From contig JAQGIW010000138.1 of NCBI GenBank assembly GCA_028290905.1, positions 1 through 34,561 of the forward strand: 34,561 nt of DNA, written 5' to 3'. This DNA comes from Caulobacteraceae bacterium (GTDB lineage Bacteria; Pseudomonadota; Alphaproteobacteria; Caulobacterales; Caulobacteraceae). The translations under genes and the position numbers were made by a program. Every line of letters starts with the position of its first letter. The first letter of the stretch is position 1. Below, one piece after another: positions 25,169-33,348 of this stretch. Below the pieces are notes generated by a model, which saw only the letters and a program-made list of their open reading frames with translations, was not told where the DNA came from and searched no databases.

Positions 25169-27691
25169 ATGACCTCTGATCGCGCCGCCGGGCCGCTGGC
25201 GATGCTGCTGGGCGGCCTGGCCCTGGTGGCCGCTCTGCCCGCATGGGCCGCGGCCCAGGACCCGCCCGCCAAGACCATCGCCCAGGCGACCGCGGGCCTG
25301 GAACGCCGGGCGGGCCTCCTGCCTGTCTATGTGGACGCCAAACGCGGGCGGGTGCTGCTGGCCCTTACCCCGGACGCCAAGGGCGACTGCGGCCAATTCA
25401 TATACATGGCCGCCATGCGCTCGGGCCTCGGCTCGACGCTGGTGGGGATCGACCGCTCCAATCCCGGACCACCGCAGCTCCTTTCCTTCCGGCGTGCGGG
25501 GGGGAAGGTGATGGCGGAGCTGGAGAACACCGCCTTCCGCGCCGACGGGGGCGCGCCCGCCGAGGAACAGGCGGTGCGGGAGTCGTTTCCCCCGTCCATC
25601 GTCTGGTCCGGGGACATCCTCGCCGAGGACGCGAGCGGGGCGATCCTGGTCGACCTCTCCGGCTTCCTCGTCCGCGACCAGTTCGGGGTGATCGACGCCC
25701 TCAAGGCCGCCAAGCAGGGCGACTTCAGGCTGGTCCCCGAACGCAGCTATCCGGACGTCGCCGAGGTGCAGACCTTTCCGGACAACCTGGAACTCGAGGC
25801 CCACGAGACCTTCGTGAGCGACGCCCCCGGTGACCAGGTGAAGGGGATCGCCCCCGAGCCGCACGCGGTGACCCTGATCGAGCACCATTCCCTGGTCAGG
25901 TTGCCGCCGCCGGGGTTCACGCCGCGCCGCGAGGATCCGCGCACCGGGAGCATCGACCAGCTGGCGGCCGACTATGGCGCACCGCTGGGCGCGCCGGTCG
26001 TCTATCGCCTGGCCGCCCGCTTCCGGCTGGAGAAGACCGATCCCGCCGCCGCCCGCTCGCCGGTCAGGAAGCCCATCGTCTTCTATGTCGACCGCGCGGC
26101 CCCCAAGCCGGTGCGCAGCGCCCTCATCGACGGCGCGCGCTGGTGGGCTCAGGCGTTCGACGCGGCCGGTTTCATCGACGCTTTCCGGGTGGAGGTGCTG
26201 CCGGAGGGGGTGAACCCGCTGGACGCCCGCTACAACGTGATCAACTGGGTGCATCGCCAGACGCGGGGCTGGTCGTACGGCTGGCCGATCACCGATCCGC
26301 GGACCGGGGAAATCGTCAAGGGCTCGGTGCTGCTGGGCTCGCTGCGCATGCGCCAGGACCGGATGATCTTCGAAGGCTTGGTGGGGGCCGACAAGACCGG
26401 AACCGGCGCGTCGGACGATCCGATCGTGGTCTCCCTGGCCCGACTTCGCCAGCTGGCGGTGCACGAGACCGGCCACGCCCTGGGCCTCGCCCACAACTTC
26501 GCCGGCAGCACCTTCGGCGACCGGGCGTCGGTGATGGACTATCCCGGGCCGCGGGTCGGGATCACCGACGGCAAGCTGGATTTTTCCGACGCCTACAAGG
26601 CGGGGATCGGCGACTGGGACCGGTTCGCCATCAAGTGGCTCTACAGCGAAGTTCCGCCTGGAGCGGCGGGGCAGGCGGCCCTGGAAACGGTCGTCCGCGA
26701 CGGCTACGCCCGGGGGCTGCGCTATGTCAGCGACGACGACGCGCGGCCCACGGGATCTGCCAACCCCCATGGCGCCCTATGGGATGACGGGACGGACGCC
26801 GTGGCGGGCCTCGCCCATGCGCTGGAGGTGCGCCGGATTGCCCTGGCCCGCTTCGGTCCGGCCAACGTTCCTGCCGGCGCCCCGCTGTCGGACCTGCGGC
26901 GGGTGATCGTGCCGATCTACCTCTTTCACCGGTATGAGGTCGACGCGGTGGCCAAGTCGATCGGCGGCGTGGATTTCAACTACGGCTTGCGTGGAGACGG
27001 AGCGCCGAGCGCACGGGCGGTGGATGGGGCGGCGCAGCGGCGGGCGCTCGAGGCGCTGCTGGCGACACTCGATCCGGCCGTGCTCGACCTGCCGGACGCG
27101 CTGATCGACCAGCTCTCTACCGGACGCGACGGCGCGGCCGACGTCGCCTATGGTGTCGAGGTATTCGGCGGGGAGACGCGCACGCCGGTGTTCGACATCA
27201 CCGCCGCGGCCCAGGCGGCGGCCGACATCACCCTCGGCAATCTCCTGGAGCCCTCGCGTCTCGAGCGGGTGAGCGACCAGGGCGCGCGCGACCCCTCGGC
27301 GATGACCCTGGCCGAACTCCTGAACCGCACGCTGGACGTGGTCTTCGCAGGAACCCCCGCCACCCCCCGCCAGAGCCAGCTGCGCCGCGCCGTCCGCGCG
27401 CGGCTGGTGGTGAAACTGGCCGGCCTGGCGGAGGACAAGGCCGCGCCGCCTACGGTGACCGCCGACGCGAGGGCGGCGCTGGACCTGCTCGCTCGCCGTC
27501 TGGCGCAGGTGAAGACCGGCGACGTCGCCGACCTTGCCCAGGCCCGTTACTTCGAGCAGATCATCGAGAACCGCTCCCAGGACCAGCTCGCCGCCATCGT
27601 CGAGGCGGACCACAAGCGCGCCGCTCCGCCCCCGGGCATGCCGATCGGCGGTGAGGACTGCTGGTTCTGCGACACCGGCGGCGCTTTCTGA
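25169..27691 (+). CDS. Secreted zinc-dependent metalloprotease (DUF5117/DUF5118 type)
   Basis: An 840-residue protein with an N-terminal signal peptide (hydrophobic 10-30, cleavage near AAAQDPP). After the N-terminal DUF5117/5118-like region comes a metzincin-type catalytic domain with the zinc motif H432-E-T-G-H436-A-L-G-L-A-H442 and the Met-turn SVMDYPGP some 25 residues later. A long helical C-terminal region follows, ending in GGEDCWFCDTGGAF, an unusual CxxC tail. Similar large proteases occur in Caulobacterales and Bacteroidetes; substrates are unknown. ATG 25169 has GGGGGAGGG immediately upstream (the TTG at 25166 is in frame but nearer the site). The stop is only 4 bases from the convergent glcF stop. 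Confidence 0.9.
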   Translation: MTSDRAAGPLAMLLGGLALVAALPAWAAAQDPPAKTIAQATAGLERRAGLLPVYVDAKRGRVLLALTPDAKGDCGQFIYMAAMRSGLGSTLVGIDRSNPGPPQLLSFRRAGGKVMAELENTAFRADGGAPAEEQAVRESFPPSIVWSGDILAEDASGAILVDLSGFLVRDQFGVIDALKAAKQGDFRLVPERSYPDVAEVQTFPDNLELEAHETFVSDAPGDQVKGIAPEPHAVTLIEHHSLVRLPPPGFTPRREDPRTGSIDQLAADYGAPLGAPVVYRLAARFRLEKTDPAAARSPVRKPIVFYVDRAAPKPVRSALIDGARWWAQAFDAAGFIDAFRVEVLPEGVNPLDARYNVINWVHRQTRGWSYGWPITDPRTGEIVKGSVLLGSLRMRQDRMIFEGLVGADKTGTGASDDPIVVSLARLRQLAVHETGHALGLAHNFAGSTFGDRASVMDYPGPRVGITDGKLDFSDAYKAGIGDWDRFAIKWLYSEVPPGAAGQAALETVVRDGYARGLRYVSDDDARPTGSANPHGALWDDGTDAVAGLAHALEVRRIALARFGPANVPAGAPLSDLRRVIVPIYLFHRYEVDAVAKSIGGVDFNYGLRGDGAPSARAVDGAAQRRALEALLATLDPAVLDLPDALIDQLSTGRDGAADVAYGVEVFGGETRTPVFDITAAAQAAADITLGNLLEPSRLERVSDQGARDPSAMTLAELLNRTLDVVFAGTPATPRQSQLRRAVRARLVVKLAGLAEDKAAPPTVTADARAALDLLARRLAQVKTGDVADLAQARYFEQIIENRSQDQLAAIVEADHKRAAPPPGMPIGGEDCWFCDTGGAF

Positions 27692-27695
27692 GGGA

Positions 27696-28925
27696 TCAGG
27701 GCGTACCGGGATCGCTCACCACGTCGTCCACCGCCTCGATCCAGTGGCGGACCGGGACGGGCGCCGTTTCGGCCAGGTGCATCCAGCAGCCGATATTGGC
27801 GGTGTAGATCGCCTCGGGCGCTCCTTCGGTGAGGGCGGAAATCTTGGCCTCGCGCAGGCGACCGGCCATTTCGGGCTGCAGCAGGGAATAGGCGCCGGCG
27901 GAGCCGCAGCACAGATGGGCGTCGGCCACAGGCTGGGGCTCGTAGCCGAGGCCGGCGAGGATCCGGGCCGGCGCGTCGCCGAGCCCCGGTCCGTTGCGCA
28001 GGGTGCACGGCTGGTGGACGGCGATGCGGCGCCGGGCCGGGGCCCGGACGGCCGTCGGCGGATGGTCCGTCAGCACCTCCGCTGGATCGCGCACATGACC
28101 GGCGATACGCCGAGCCTTCACCGAATAGACCGCGTCGTCCGCGAGGAGATCGGGATAGTCGCGGATAAAGGCCGCGCAACCGCTGGCGTTGACGACGATC
28201 GCCTGCGCGCCGGTGTCCAGCTCGGCGGTCCAGATGTCGATGTTTCGCCGGGCGATGAGGCGGGCCTCCTCCGGGGCGTCGAGATGGGCGCTGAGCGCGC
28301 CACAGCAGCGGACGCCGGGCGTCTCGCCGAGGGCGATCCCCACGCCATCGAAGACGCGCCGGGTGGCGGCGTTGAAGTGAGGCGCCGTGGCGCTCTGGAC
28401 GCAGCCCGTCAGCAGGCTCATCCGCCGTGGATGATCGCCCGCGGTGCTCGGCCTTGCCGAGACCCGGGCGGGCAGCTTGCCCCTCAGGCCGGCCGGCATG
28501 AGGCTTCGAAACGGTCGGCCGATGGCGATGAGGCTCGCGAGGCGCCAGGGTTCGACGCACAGCCAGCGAAGGGCGGCCCGCCACAGGCGCTCCCGCAGCG
28601 GCCGCCGAACCTTCTCGGCAATGGCCTCGCGCCCGACGTCCAGCAGGCGGTGGTATTGCACGCCCGATGGGCAGGTGGTCTCGCAGGCCCGGCAGGAAAG
28701 GCAGCGGTCGAGGTGGACCTGGCTCAGCCGGCCGACCGGCTCCCCCTCGAGGGCCTGCTTGATCAGGTAGATGCGCCCGCGCGGCCCGTCGAGTTCGTCG
28801 CCGGTGAGCTGATAGGTCGGGCAGGTGGCGTTGCACATCCCGCAGTGGACGCAGGCGCGCAGGACCTCGCCGGCTATGGCGCCGGCGGCCGTTTCGGCGA
28901 GGGGGCTGGCGATTTTGGTGCGCAC
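27696..28925 (-). CDS. glcF: Glycolate oxidase iron-sulphur subunit
   Basis: A 409-residue subunit of glycolate dehydrogenase. It carries two [4Fe-4S] motifs, C25-V-H-C28-G-M-C31-N-A-T-C35 and C75-L-S-C78-R-A-C81-E-T-T-C85. Two CCG (cysteine-rich) domains follow (RCCGALSAH and LCCGSAGAY), as in GlcF and LldE-like proteins. It passes electrons from the flavin subunits to the membrane quinone pool. The start is GTG 28925, 2 bases after the glcE stop. Length matches E. coli GlcF (~407). It is the last gene of glcD-glcE-glcF. Confidence 0.95.
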   Translation of the reverse strand: MRTKIASPLAETAAGAIAGEVLRACVHCGMCNATCPTYQLTGDELDGPRGRIYLIKQALEGEPVGRLSQVHLDRCLSCRACETTCPSGVQYHRLLDVGREAIAEKVRRPLRERLWRAALRWLCVEPWRLASLIAIGRPFRSLMPAGLRGKLPARVSARPSTAGDHPRRMSLLTGCVQSATAPHFNAATRRVFDGVGIALGETPGVRCCGALSAHLDAPEEARLIARRNIDIWTAELDTGAQAIVVNASGCAAFIRDYPDLLADDAVYSVKARRIAGHVRDPAEVLTDHPPTAVRAPARRRIAVHQPCTLRNGPGLGDAPARILAGLGYEPQPVADAHLCCGSAGAYSLLQPEMAGRLREAKISALTEGAPEAIYTANIGCWMHLAETAPVPVRHWIEAVDDVVSDPGTP

Positions 28926-28927
28926 GT

Positions 28928-30001
28928 CTAGAGCCCTTCGTACATCCGGCCCGGATTGAACACCCCCGCCGGGTCGAAGGCCGCCTTCAACCTCTTGTGG
29001 AGAGCGAAAAGGCCGGGAGGAAGGGGCGAGAACACCGCTTCGCCCGGGCCGGCACCCCGGTAGAGCGTGGCGTGGCCGCCGGCCTCGGCCGCGAACGTGC
29101 GTATGCGCTCGGCCGGGGCGTCGCTGTCCAGCCAGATCTCGGCCCCGCCCCAGTCGCGGATCGCCGGGCCGGGAAGATCGTTGAGCGCGGCGGTTCTCGG
29201 AACCGACAGCCGCCAGAGGCGCGGCGCGCCAAGGGAGCCGGTCCGGCGGTGGCGCAGGTCCTCCCAGAACACGGCCGGCGTCTCCTCACCGCCGAACTCC
29301 GCCGCGGCGGCGGCCACGGCGGCCGAGGGCCCCGACAGGCGCAGATGCAGCCGCTCGCCGTCGTGCGCAACGCCGCTGAGGGGGAGGGGGCGGCGCATGA
29401 GGGTGGTGATCCAGGCCTGGGCCGCAGGCCAGGAAAGGTCGAAGCTCCGGGAAAGCTCGGACGCCGGGATCGGGGCGACGCGCAGGGACACCTCCAGCAG
29501 CACCCCCAGGCAGCCGAGCGCGCCGGCCATCAGGCGAAAGCCGTCGAACCCAGCGACGTTCTTGAACACCGTGCCGCCGAACCGCAGAGCCTCGCCCTTG
29601 CCGCCCAGCACCGTGACCCCGAGCACGCTGTCCCGCACCGCCCCGGCGAAGGGACGGCGGGGGCCGGCCAGCCCGGCGGCCACCACGCCGCCCAGGGTGC
29701 TGTCCGATCCCAGGACCGGCGGCTCGAACGCCAGCCGCTGGTTCTGACGCGCCAGGAGCGCCTCGATTTCTTTGATGCGCGTCCCCGCCCGGGTGGTGAT
29801 CACCAGCTCGCTGGGCTCGTAGTCGACGACCCCCGCGTATCCCGAGACATCCAGCCGCTCGCCGCCGACCGCGCGGCCATAGAAGGCCTTGGTGTCGCCG
29901 CCGACGATGCGCAGGGGCGTGCGCGCGGCCGAGGCGGCGCGCACGCGATCGGCCAGCTCGTCCGCGAAATCCCGGATTTCAGAAGCGGTCGAGGTGGGCA
30001 A
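28928..30001 (-). CDS. glcE: Glycolate oxidase FAD-binding subunit
   Basis: A 357-residue FAD-binding (type 4) protein closely like E. coli GlcE (350): TPLRIVGGDTKAFYGR near the N-terminus, YEPSELVITTRAGT, GLAGPRRPFAGAVRDSVLG, RFGGTVFKNVAGFD, and the C-terminal FNPGRMYEGL. The start is not an ATG: the frame is open to 30286, but homology begins just after 30000. TTG 30001 lies 6-7 bases behind GGGAAGG, so I choose it. This gives a 23-base overlap with the end of glcD, which suggests coupled translation. It forms a heteromer with GlcD and GlcF that oxidises glycolate to glyoxylate at the membrane. Confidence 0.92.
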   Translation of the reverse strand: MPTSTASEIRDFADELADRVRAASAARTPLRIVGGDTKAFYGRAVGGERLDVSGYAGVVDYEPSELVITTRAGTRIKEIEALLARQNQRLAFEPPVLGSDSTLGGVVAAGLAGPRRPFAGAVRDSVLGVTVLGGKGEALRFGGTVFKNVAGFDGFRLMAGALGCLGVLLEVSLRVAPIPASELSRSFDLSWPAAQAWITTLMRRPLPLSGVAHDGERLHLRLSGPSAAVAAAAAEFGGEETPAVFWEDLRHRRTGSLGAPRLWRLSVPRTAALNDLPGPAIRDWGGAEIWLDSDAPAERIRTFAAEAGGHATLYRGAGPGEAVFSPLPPGLFALHKRLKAAFDPAGVFNPGRMYEGL

Positions 30002-31478
30002 AGGGCGCCTTCCCGGCGTGGACGTGCATGGCCCCGTGCTCGACGCAGCGCGCCGGGGTGGGGATCGCCTTGCCTGGATTGAGCAGGCCGGCCGGATCGA
30101 AGGCGGCCTTGATGGCGAAGAACGTCTCGATTTCGGCCGAGCCGAACTGGGCGCACATCTGGTTGATCTTTTCGCGCCCGACACCGTGTTCGCCAGTGAT
30201 CGTACCGCCCATGGCCACGCACAGCTCGAGGATCTTCCCGCCCAGGGCCTCGGCGCGTTCGATACCGCCGTCCTCGTTGGCGTCATAGAGGATCAAGGGG
30301 TGAAGATTGCCGTCCCCTGCGTGGAAGACGTTCGCGACCGCCAGGCCATGCTCCTCCGACAGCCGTCCGATCGCCTCCAGCACGTCCGGCAGCCGTCGGC
30401 GGGGGATGGTGCCGTCGATGCAGTAGTAGTCGGGGGCCAGGCGGCCCATGGCGGGAAAGGCGCCCTTGCGCCCAGCCCAGAACAGCTGGCGCTCGGACTC
30501 GTCGCGCGCCACGCGCACCTGGACGGCGCCGGCGGCCTCGCAGATGGCGGCCACCCGCTCGAGTTCCTCGGCGATGTCGTCCTCGGCGCCGTCCAGTTCG
30601 CACAGCAGGATGGCGGCGGCGTCGGTGGGGTAGCCGGCGTGGGTGTGCTCCTCGGCGGCGGTGAGCGCCAGGCGGTCCATCATTTCCAGTCCGGCCGGAA
30701 TGATCCCGGCGGCGATGATCGCGGCCACCGCTTCGCCGGCCTGGCGCACGTCGGCGAAGGCGGCCAGCATCACCTGGGCGTGGCTGGGGCTCGGCAGCAG
30801 GCGGACCGTGACTTCGGTGACCACCGCCAGCAGGCCCTCGGAGCCGGTCATCAGGGCCATCAGGTCGAAACCGGGGGCGTCCAGCGCCTCCCCGCCCAGC
30901 GTCAGACCCTCGCCCTCCAGGGTCATGATCTCCAGCGCCTGGAGGTTGTGCACCGTCAACCCGTACTTGAGGCAATGCACGCCGCCGGCGTTTTCCGCCA
31001 CGTTGCCGCCGATGCTGCAGGCCAGCTGGGACGAGGGATCGGGCGCGTAGAACAGGCCATAGGGCGCGGCCGCCTCGGAAATCGCCAGGTTGCGAACGCC
31101 GGGCTGCACGCGGGCGGTGCGGGCGTCCGGGTCGATCGCGAGGATGCGGCTCATCCGCGAGAGGCTGAGGAGGACGCAGCCGGGCGAGGGCAGGGCGCCG
31201 CCGGAAAGGCCGGTCCCGGCGCCGCGGGCCACCACCGGGACGCCGAGGCGGGCGCAGGTCCGTAGGACTGCACGCACTTCCCCGGTATCGCGCGGCAGGG
31301 CGACGACGGCGGGCAGCCCACGATAGGCGGCCAGGCCGTCGCTCTCGTAGACCCGCATGCCCTCGGTCTTGGTGACCAGGGCGCCGGCGGGGAGGACCTC
31401 GCTCAGGGCCGAAATCAGGCGCCCGCGATCAACGGGCGGGAACATTGGATCCAGGGCAATGTCGAACTGGTCGAGCAT
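29979..31478 (-). CDS. glcD: Glycolate oxidase catalytic FAD subunit
   Basis: A 499-residue flavoprotein, the same length as E. coli GlcD. Conserved blocks run throughout: RGAGTGLSGGALP near residue 85, YAPDPSSQLACSIGGNVAENAGG, LMTGSEGLLAVVTEVTV, NVFHAGDGNLHPL, GEHGVGREK, and the C-terminal FDPAGLLNPGK. It oxidises glycolate (and D-lactate in some members) to glyoxylate. ATG 31478 starts the conserved frame; no clear ribosome site precedes it. It diverges from the cold-shock gene across 236 bases. No glcC regulator, glcG or glcB (malate synthase) is adjacent in the window. Confidence 0.96.
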   Translation of the reverse strand: MLDQFDIALDPMFPPVDRGRLISALSEVLPAGALVTKTEGMRVYESDGLAAYRGLPAVVALPRDTGEVRAVLRTCARLGVPVVARGAGTGLSGGALPSPGCVLLSLSRMSRILAIDPDARTARVQPGVRNLAISEAAAPYGLFYAPDPSSQLACSIGGNVAENAGGVHCLKYGLTVHNLQALEIMTLEGEGLTLGGEALDAPGFDLMALMTGSEGLLAVVTEVTVRLLPSPSHAQVMLAAFADVRQAGEAVAAIIAAGIIPAGLEMMDRLALTAAEEHTHAGYPTDAAAILLCELDGAEDDIAEELERVAAICEAAGAVQVRVARDESERQLFWAGRKGAFPAMGRLAPDYYCIDGTIPRRRLPDVLEAIGRLSEEHGLAVANVFHAGDGNLHPLILYDANEDGGIERAEALGGKILELCVAMGGTITGEHGVGREKINQMCAQFGSAEIETFFAIKAAFDPAGLLNPGKAIPTPARCVEHGAMHVHAGKAPFAHLDRF

Positions 31479-31714
31479 GACACAAAGGCGTATAGTGGGT
31501 TGCGGACCGGGTCGATGGGGTTGGAAGCGTATCTTGAACGTTCTTGCGGGCGACGGGACCTCGCCACTTTCTCCCTTGACCTTCGCACCCGACGCCTTGA
31601 ACGGCGTTTCAGCGCCGGGAAAACGGCTTTCGTCGCCTTATTTGGCCTCGACCGCTAGTCAGAAGCCAAAACGCCAGTTAAATCCGCATTAATCAACAGG
31701 TTCGGACGGTTATC
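31479..31714. promoter_or_regulatory. Divergent promoter region between glcD and the cold-shock gene
   Basis: This 236-base space must drive glcDEF leftward and the cold-shock gene rightward. Its right third is more A/T-rich than the surroundings. GTTAAATC at 31677-31684 matches 7 of 8 positions of the Caulobacter housekeeping -10 (GCTANAWC) and would give a leader of about 24 bases, but no good -35 lies at the right distance. I see no clear repressor operator or riboswitch. Confidence 0.3.
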
Positions 31715-32278
31715 ATGCCAGGTGGCACAGTCAAATTCTTCAACGGCGCCAAAGGCTTCGGCTTTATCGCGCCGGACGACGGCGGCGCCGACGTCTTCGT
31801 GCACATCTCCGCTCTGGAGCGATCGGGCCTCGCGGCCCTGAACGAAGGCGATCAGGTCACGTTCGAACTCGAGCAGGACCGGCGTTCGGGCAAGCTGGCG
31901 GCAGTGGATCTGGTGGTCACCGGTTCGTCCGGTCCCCCGGCCCGCGGCCCGCGCGCGGCGGGACCCTCGCGCGGCTTCGGCGGCGGCGATCGGGACTCCT
32001 TCCAGCGTCGTCCGCCGGGCGGCGGCGGCGGCGGGGGCGGCGGCGGATCGCGCGACCCGGCCGGCGCGGGTTCGGGCGTCGTCAAGTGGTTCAACACCAC
32101 CAAGGGGTTCGGCTTCATCCAGCCCCGGGACGGCGGCGCGGACGTGTTCGTGCACATCTCCGACGTCGAAAAGGCCGGGCTCTCGCGCCTCGCCGACGGC
32201 CAGGCGGTGTCCTACGACCTCGAACAGGATCGCCGCACCGGCAAGACCTCCGCGACCAACCTGCGGGTCGAGTCCTAA
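31715..32278 (+). CDS. Cold-shock protein with two cold-shock domains
   Basis: A 187-residue protein with two complete cold-shock (OB-fold) domains that bind single-stranded RNA or DNA. Domain 1 spans ~1-68, with RNP1 KGFGFI at 13-18 and RNP2 DVFVHI at 26-31. Domain 2 spans ~120-187, with KGFGFI at 130-135 and DVFVHI at 143-148. The two are joined by a ~50-residue linker rich in Gly, Pro and Arg, with a run of ten Gly at 102-111. Two-domain proteins of this kind (CspC, CspD) are known in Caulobacter crescentus, where they are linked to stationary phase rather than cold. The RNP motifs of the two halves are identical. The ribosome site is weak, as in many csp genes. Confidence 0.93.
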   Translation: MPGGTVKFFNGAKGFGFIAPDDGGADVFVHISALERSGLAALNEGDQVTFELEQDRRSGKLAAVDLVVTGSSGPPARGPRAAGPSRGFGGGDRDSFQRRPPGGGGGGGGGGSRDPAGAGSGVVKWFNTTKGFGFIQPRDGGADVFVHISDVEKAGLSRLADGQAVSYDLEQDRRTGKTSATNLRVES

Positions 32279-32287
32279 GGGTTCGCA

Positions 32288-32310
32288 TCCCGGCTTGATT
32301 GAAGCCGGGA
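32288..32310. terminator. Hairpin after the cold-shock gene
   Basis: TCCCGGCTT at 32288-32296 and AAGCCGGGA at 32302-32310 form a perfect 9-bp stem with a 5-base loop, 10 bases after the stop codon. It lacks a T-run but is well formed, and together with the next hairpin it lies between convergent genes. Confidence 0.6.
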
Positions 32311-32331
32311 CGTGGACGACCTCCGGTCTCC

Positions 32332-32355
32332 GTCCGAGCGTCGGCGCGCTCGGAC
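32332..32355. terminator. Hairpin between the convergent cold-shock and GST genes
   Basis: GTCCGAGCG at 32332-32340 and CGCTCGGAC at 32347-32355 form a perfect 9-bp stem with a 6-base loop, 2 bases beyond the GST stop. It can serve transcripts from either side, though there is no T-run. Confidence 0.55.
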
Positions 32356-32357
32356 GA

Positions 32358-33143
32358 TCAGGCGAACGTTTCTGTGAAGCGGATGTTGTTGGCCTCGAGG
32401 CCCTTCAGCACGACTTCCAGACCGCCGGACTTGATCATCCATTCCAGGCGGTGATCGCGGTATTCGCGCTTGAAGAGGCCCTGGGCGACCGCCTCGGCGA
32501 CGTTGGACGAGCCCCGGTCGAAGGCGCGCGCCTCGCCTACGGTCTGGGATACGGACGGTCGCTCCATGACGCGCGTGAACCAAGCCGACAGGGGCGAGCC
32601 GTCTGTGGGCTTGTTGCCCATCACGATAGAGGCGGCAACATAGGGAACGACCGAGAGGTCGCCCCAGCCGAACGCGTCGCCGTTGAACCACGCCGCGTCG
32701 CCGAGCTTGCCCTCCAGCCAGCGATAGAAGCCCTGGGTCTGGCGGGCGGCGTTGGCGAGCAGGGTCTCCGCGAGCTCGCCCTTGGCGCGCTGGAACCAGC
32801 CGATTTCGCCGAGGCCCCAGTTGATGGCCTCGAAGTGGGTGTCCATCACCTCCTCGATCATCCGGACCCGGGCGCGGGCCGCCGGTGTGGCCGGCAGCAG
32901 GGACGGGGTCGGCCATCTGTCCTCGATGTATTCGAGGATGATGGTGGAGTCGAAGATCTCGACGTCGTCGTCGATGAGCACCGGCACCTCGGCGCGGGGA
33001 TTGGCGCGCACGAAGTCCCCCGCCCCGCCACCCGCGCCCAACCCTCCGGGCAGGGCGAGGTCGAAAGGAACCGCCTTCTCGCGCAGGGCGATCTTCACCT
33101 TCTGGGCGTAAGGCGACAGAGGATGCTCGTAGACGGTGACCAT
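32358..33143 (-). CDS. Glutathione S-transferase family protein
   Basis: A 261-residue protein with an N-terminal thioredoxin-like GST domain (~1-80) and a helical C-terminal domain. Visible in the N-terminal part are YEHPLSPYAQKVKIAL (the SPYA/Q-K-V helix), PRAEVPVLIDDD with the cis-Pro, and DSTIILEYIEDRW for the glutathione-binding Ser and helix. The C-terminal domain has FGWGDLSVVPYV, matching the buried-Asp motif of the fold. GST enzymes conjugate glutathione or reduce/isomerise substrates; the class and substrate are not clear. AAAGGAGAG lies 6 bases before ATG 33143. A repeat element lies immediately upstream, between this gene and the thiolase-like gene. Confidence 0.9.
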   Translation of the reverse strand: MVTVYEHPLSPYAQKVKIALREKAVPFDLALPGGLGAGGGAGDFVRANPRAEVPVLIDDDVEIFDSTIILEYIEDRWPTPSLLPATPAARARVRMIEEVMDTHFEAINWGLGEIGWFQRAKGELAETLLANAARQTQGFYRWLEGKLGDAAWFNGDAFGWGDLSVVPYVAASIVMGNKPTDGSPLSAWFTRVMERPSVSQTVGEARAFDRGSSNVAEAVAQGLFKREYRDHRLEWMIKSGGLEVVLKGLEANNIRFTETFA

Positions 33144-33179
33144 GGCGCTCTCTCCTTTGGGGCGGGACGGATTTAGAAA

Positions 33180-33332
33180 GGAAGGTTCACCACAGAGACA
33201 CAGAGGACACAGAGATAGGATTGTATTTGCGACGGAGCCGCGACCTTACAATTAACACGGAACGTAGTGTCTTCGACGCAGATTTAAATAAGCTATCTTT
33301 ACTCTGTGTCCTCTGTGTCTCTGTGGTGACCT
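33180..33332. repeat. CACAGAG-type inverted-repeat element, copy 2
   Basis: Perfect 28-base arms lie at 33187-33214 and 33302-33329. The left arm begins TCACCACAGAGACACAGAGG and ends GACACAGAG; the right arm is its exact reverse complement. The 87-base centre is only about 42% G+C by hand count, far below the flanks, and is unrelated to the centre of copy 1 except in carrying the same type of arms. The element lies between the thiolase-like stop (33349) and the GST start (33143), both on the minus strand, so it would separate their transcription or form a large stem-loop in a joint transcript. Confidence 0.9.
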
Positions 33333-33348
33333 CTCTTGCTACTCTACT

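Noticed and set aside
33180-33332. CRISPR array or insertion sequence
   Set aside because: There are only two arms in inverted orientation, no regularly spaced direct repeats and no transposase frame in the centre.
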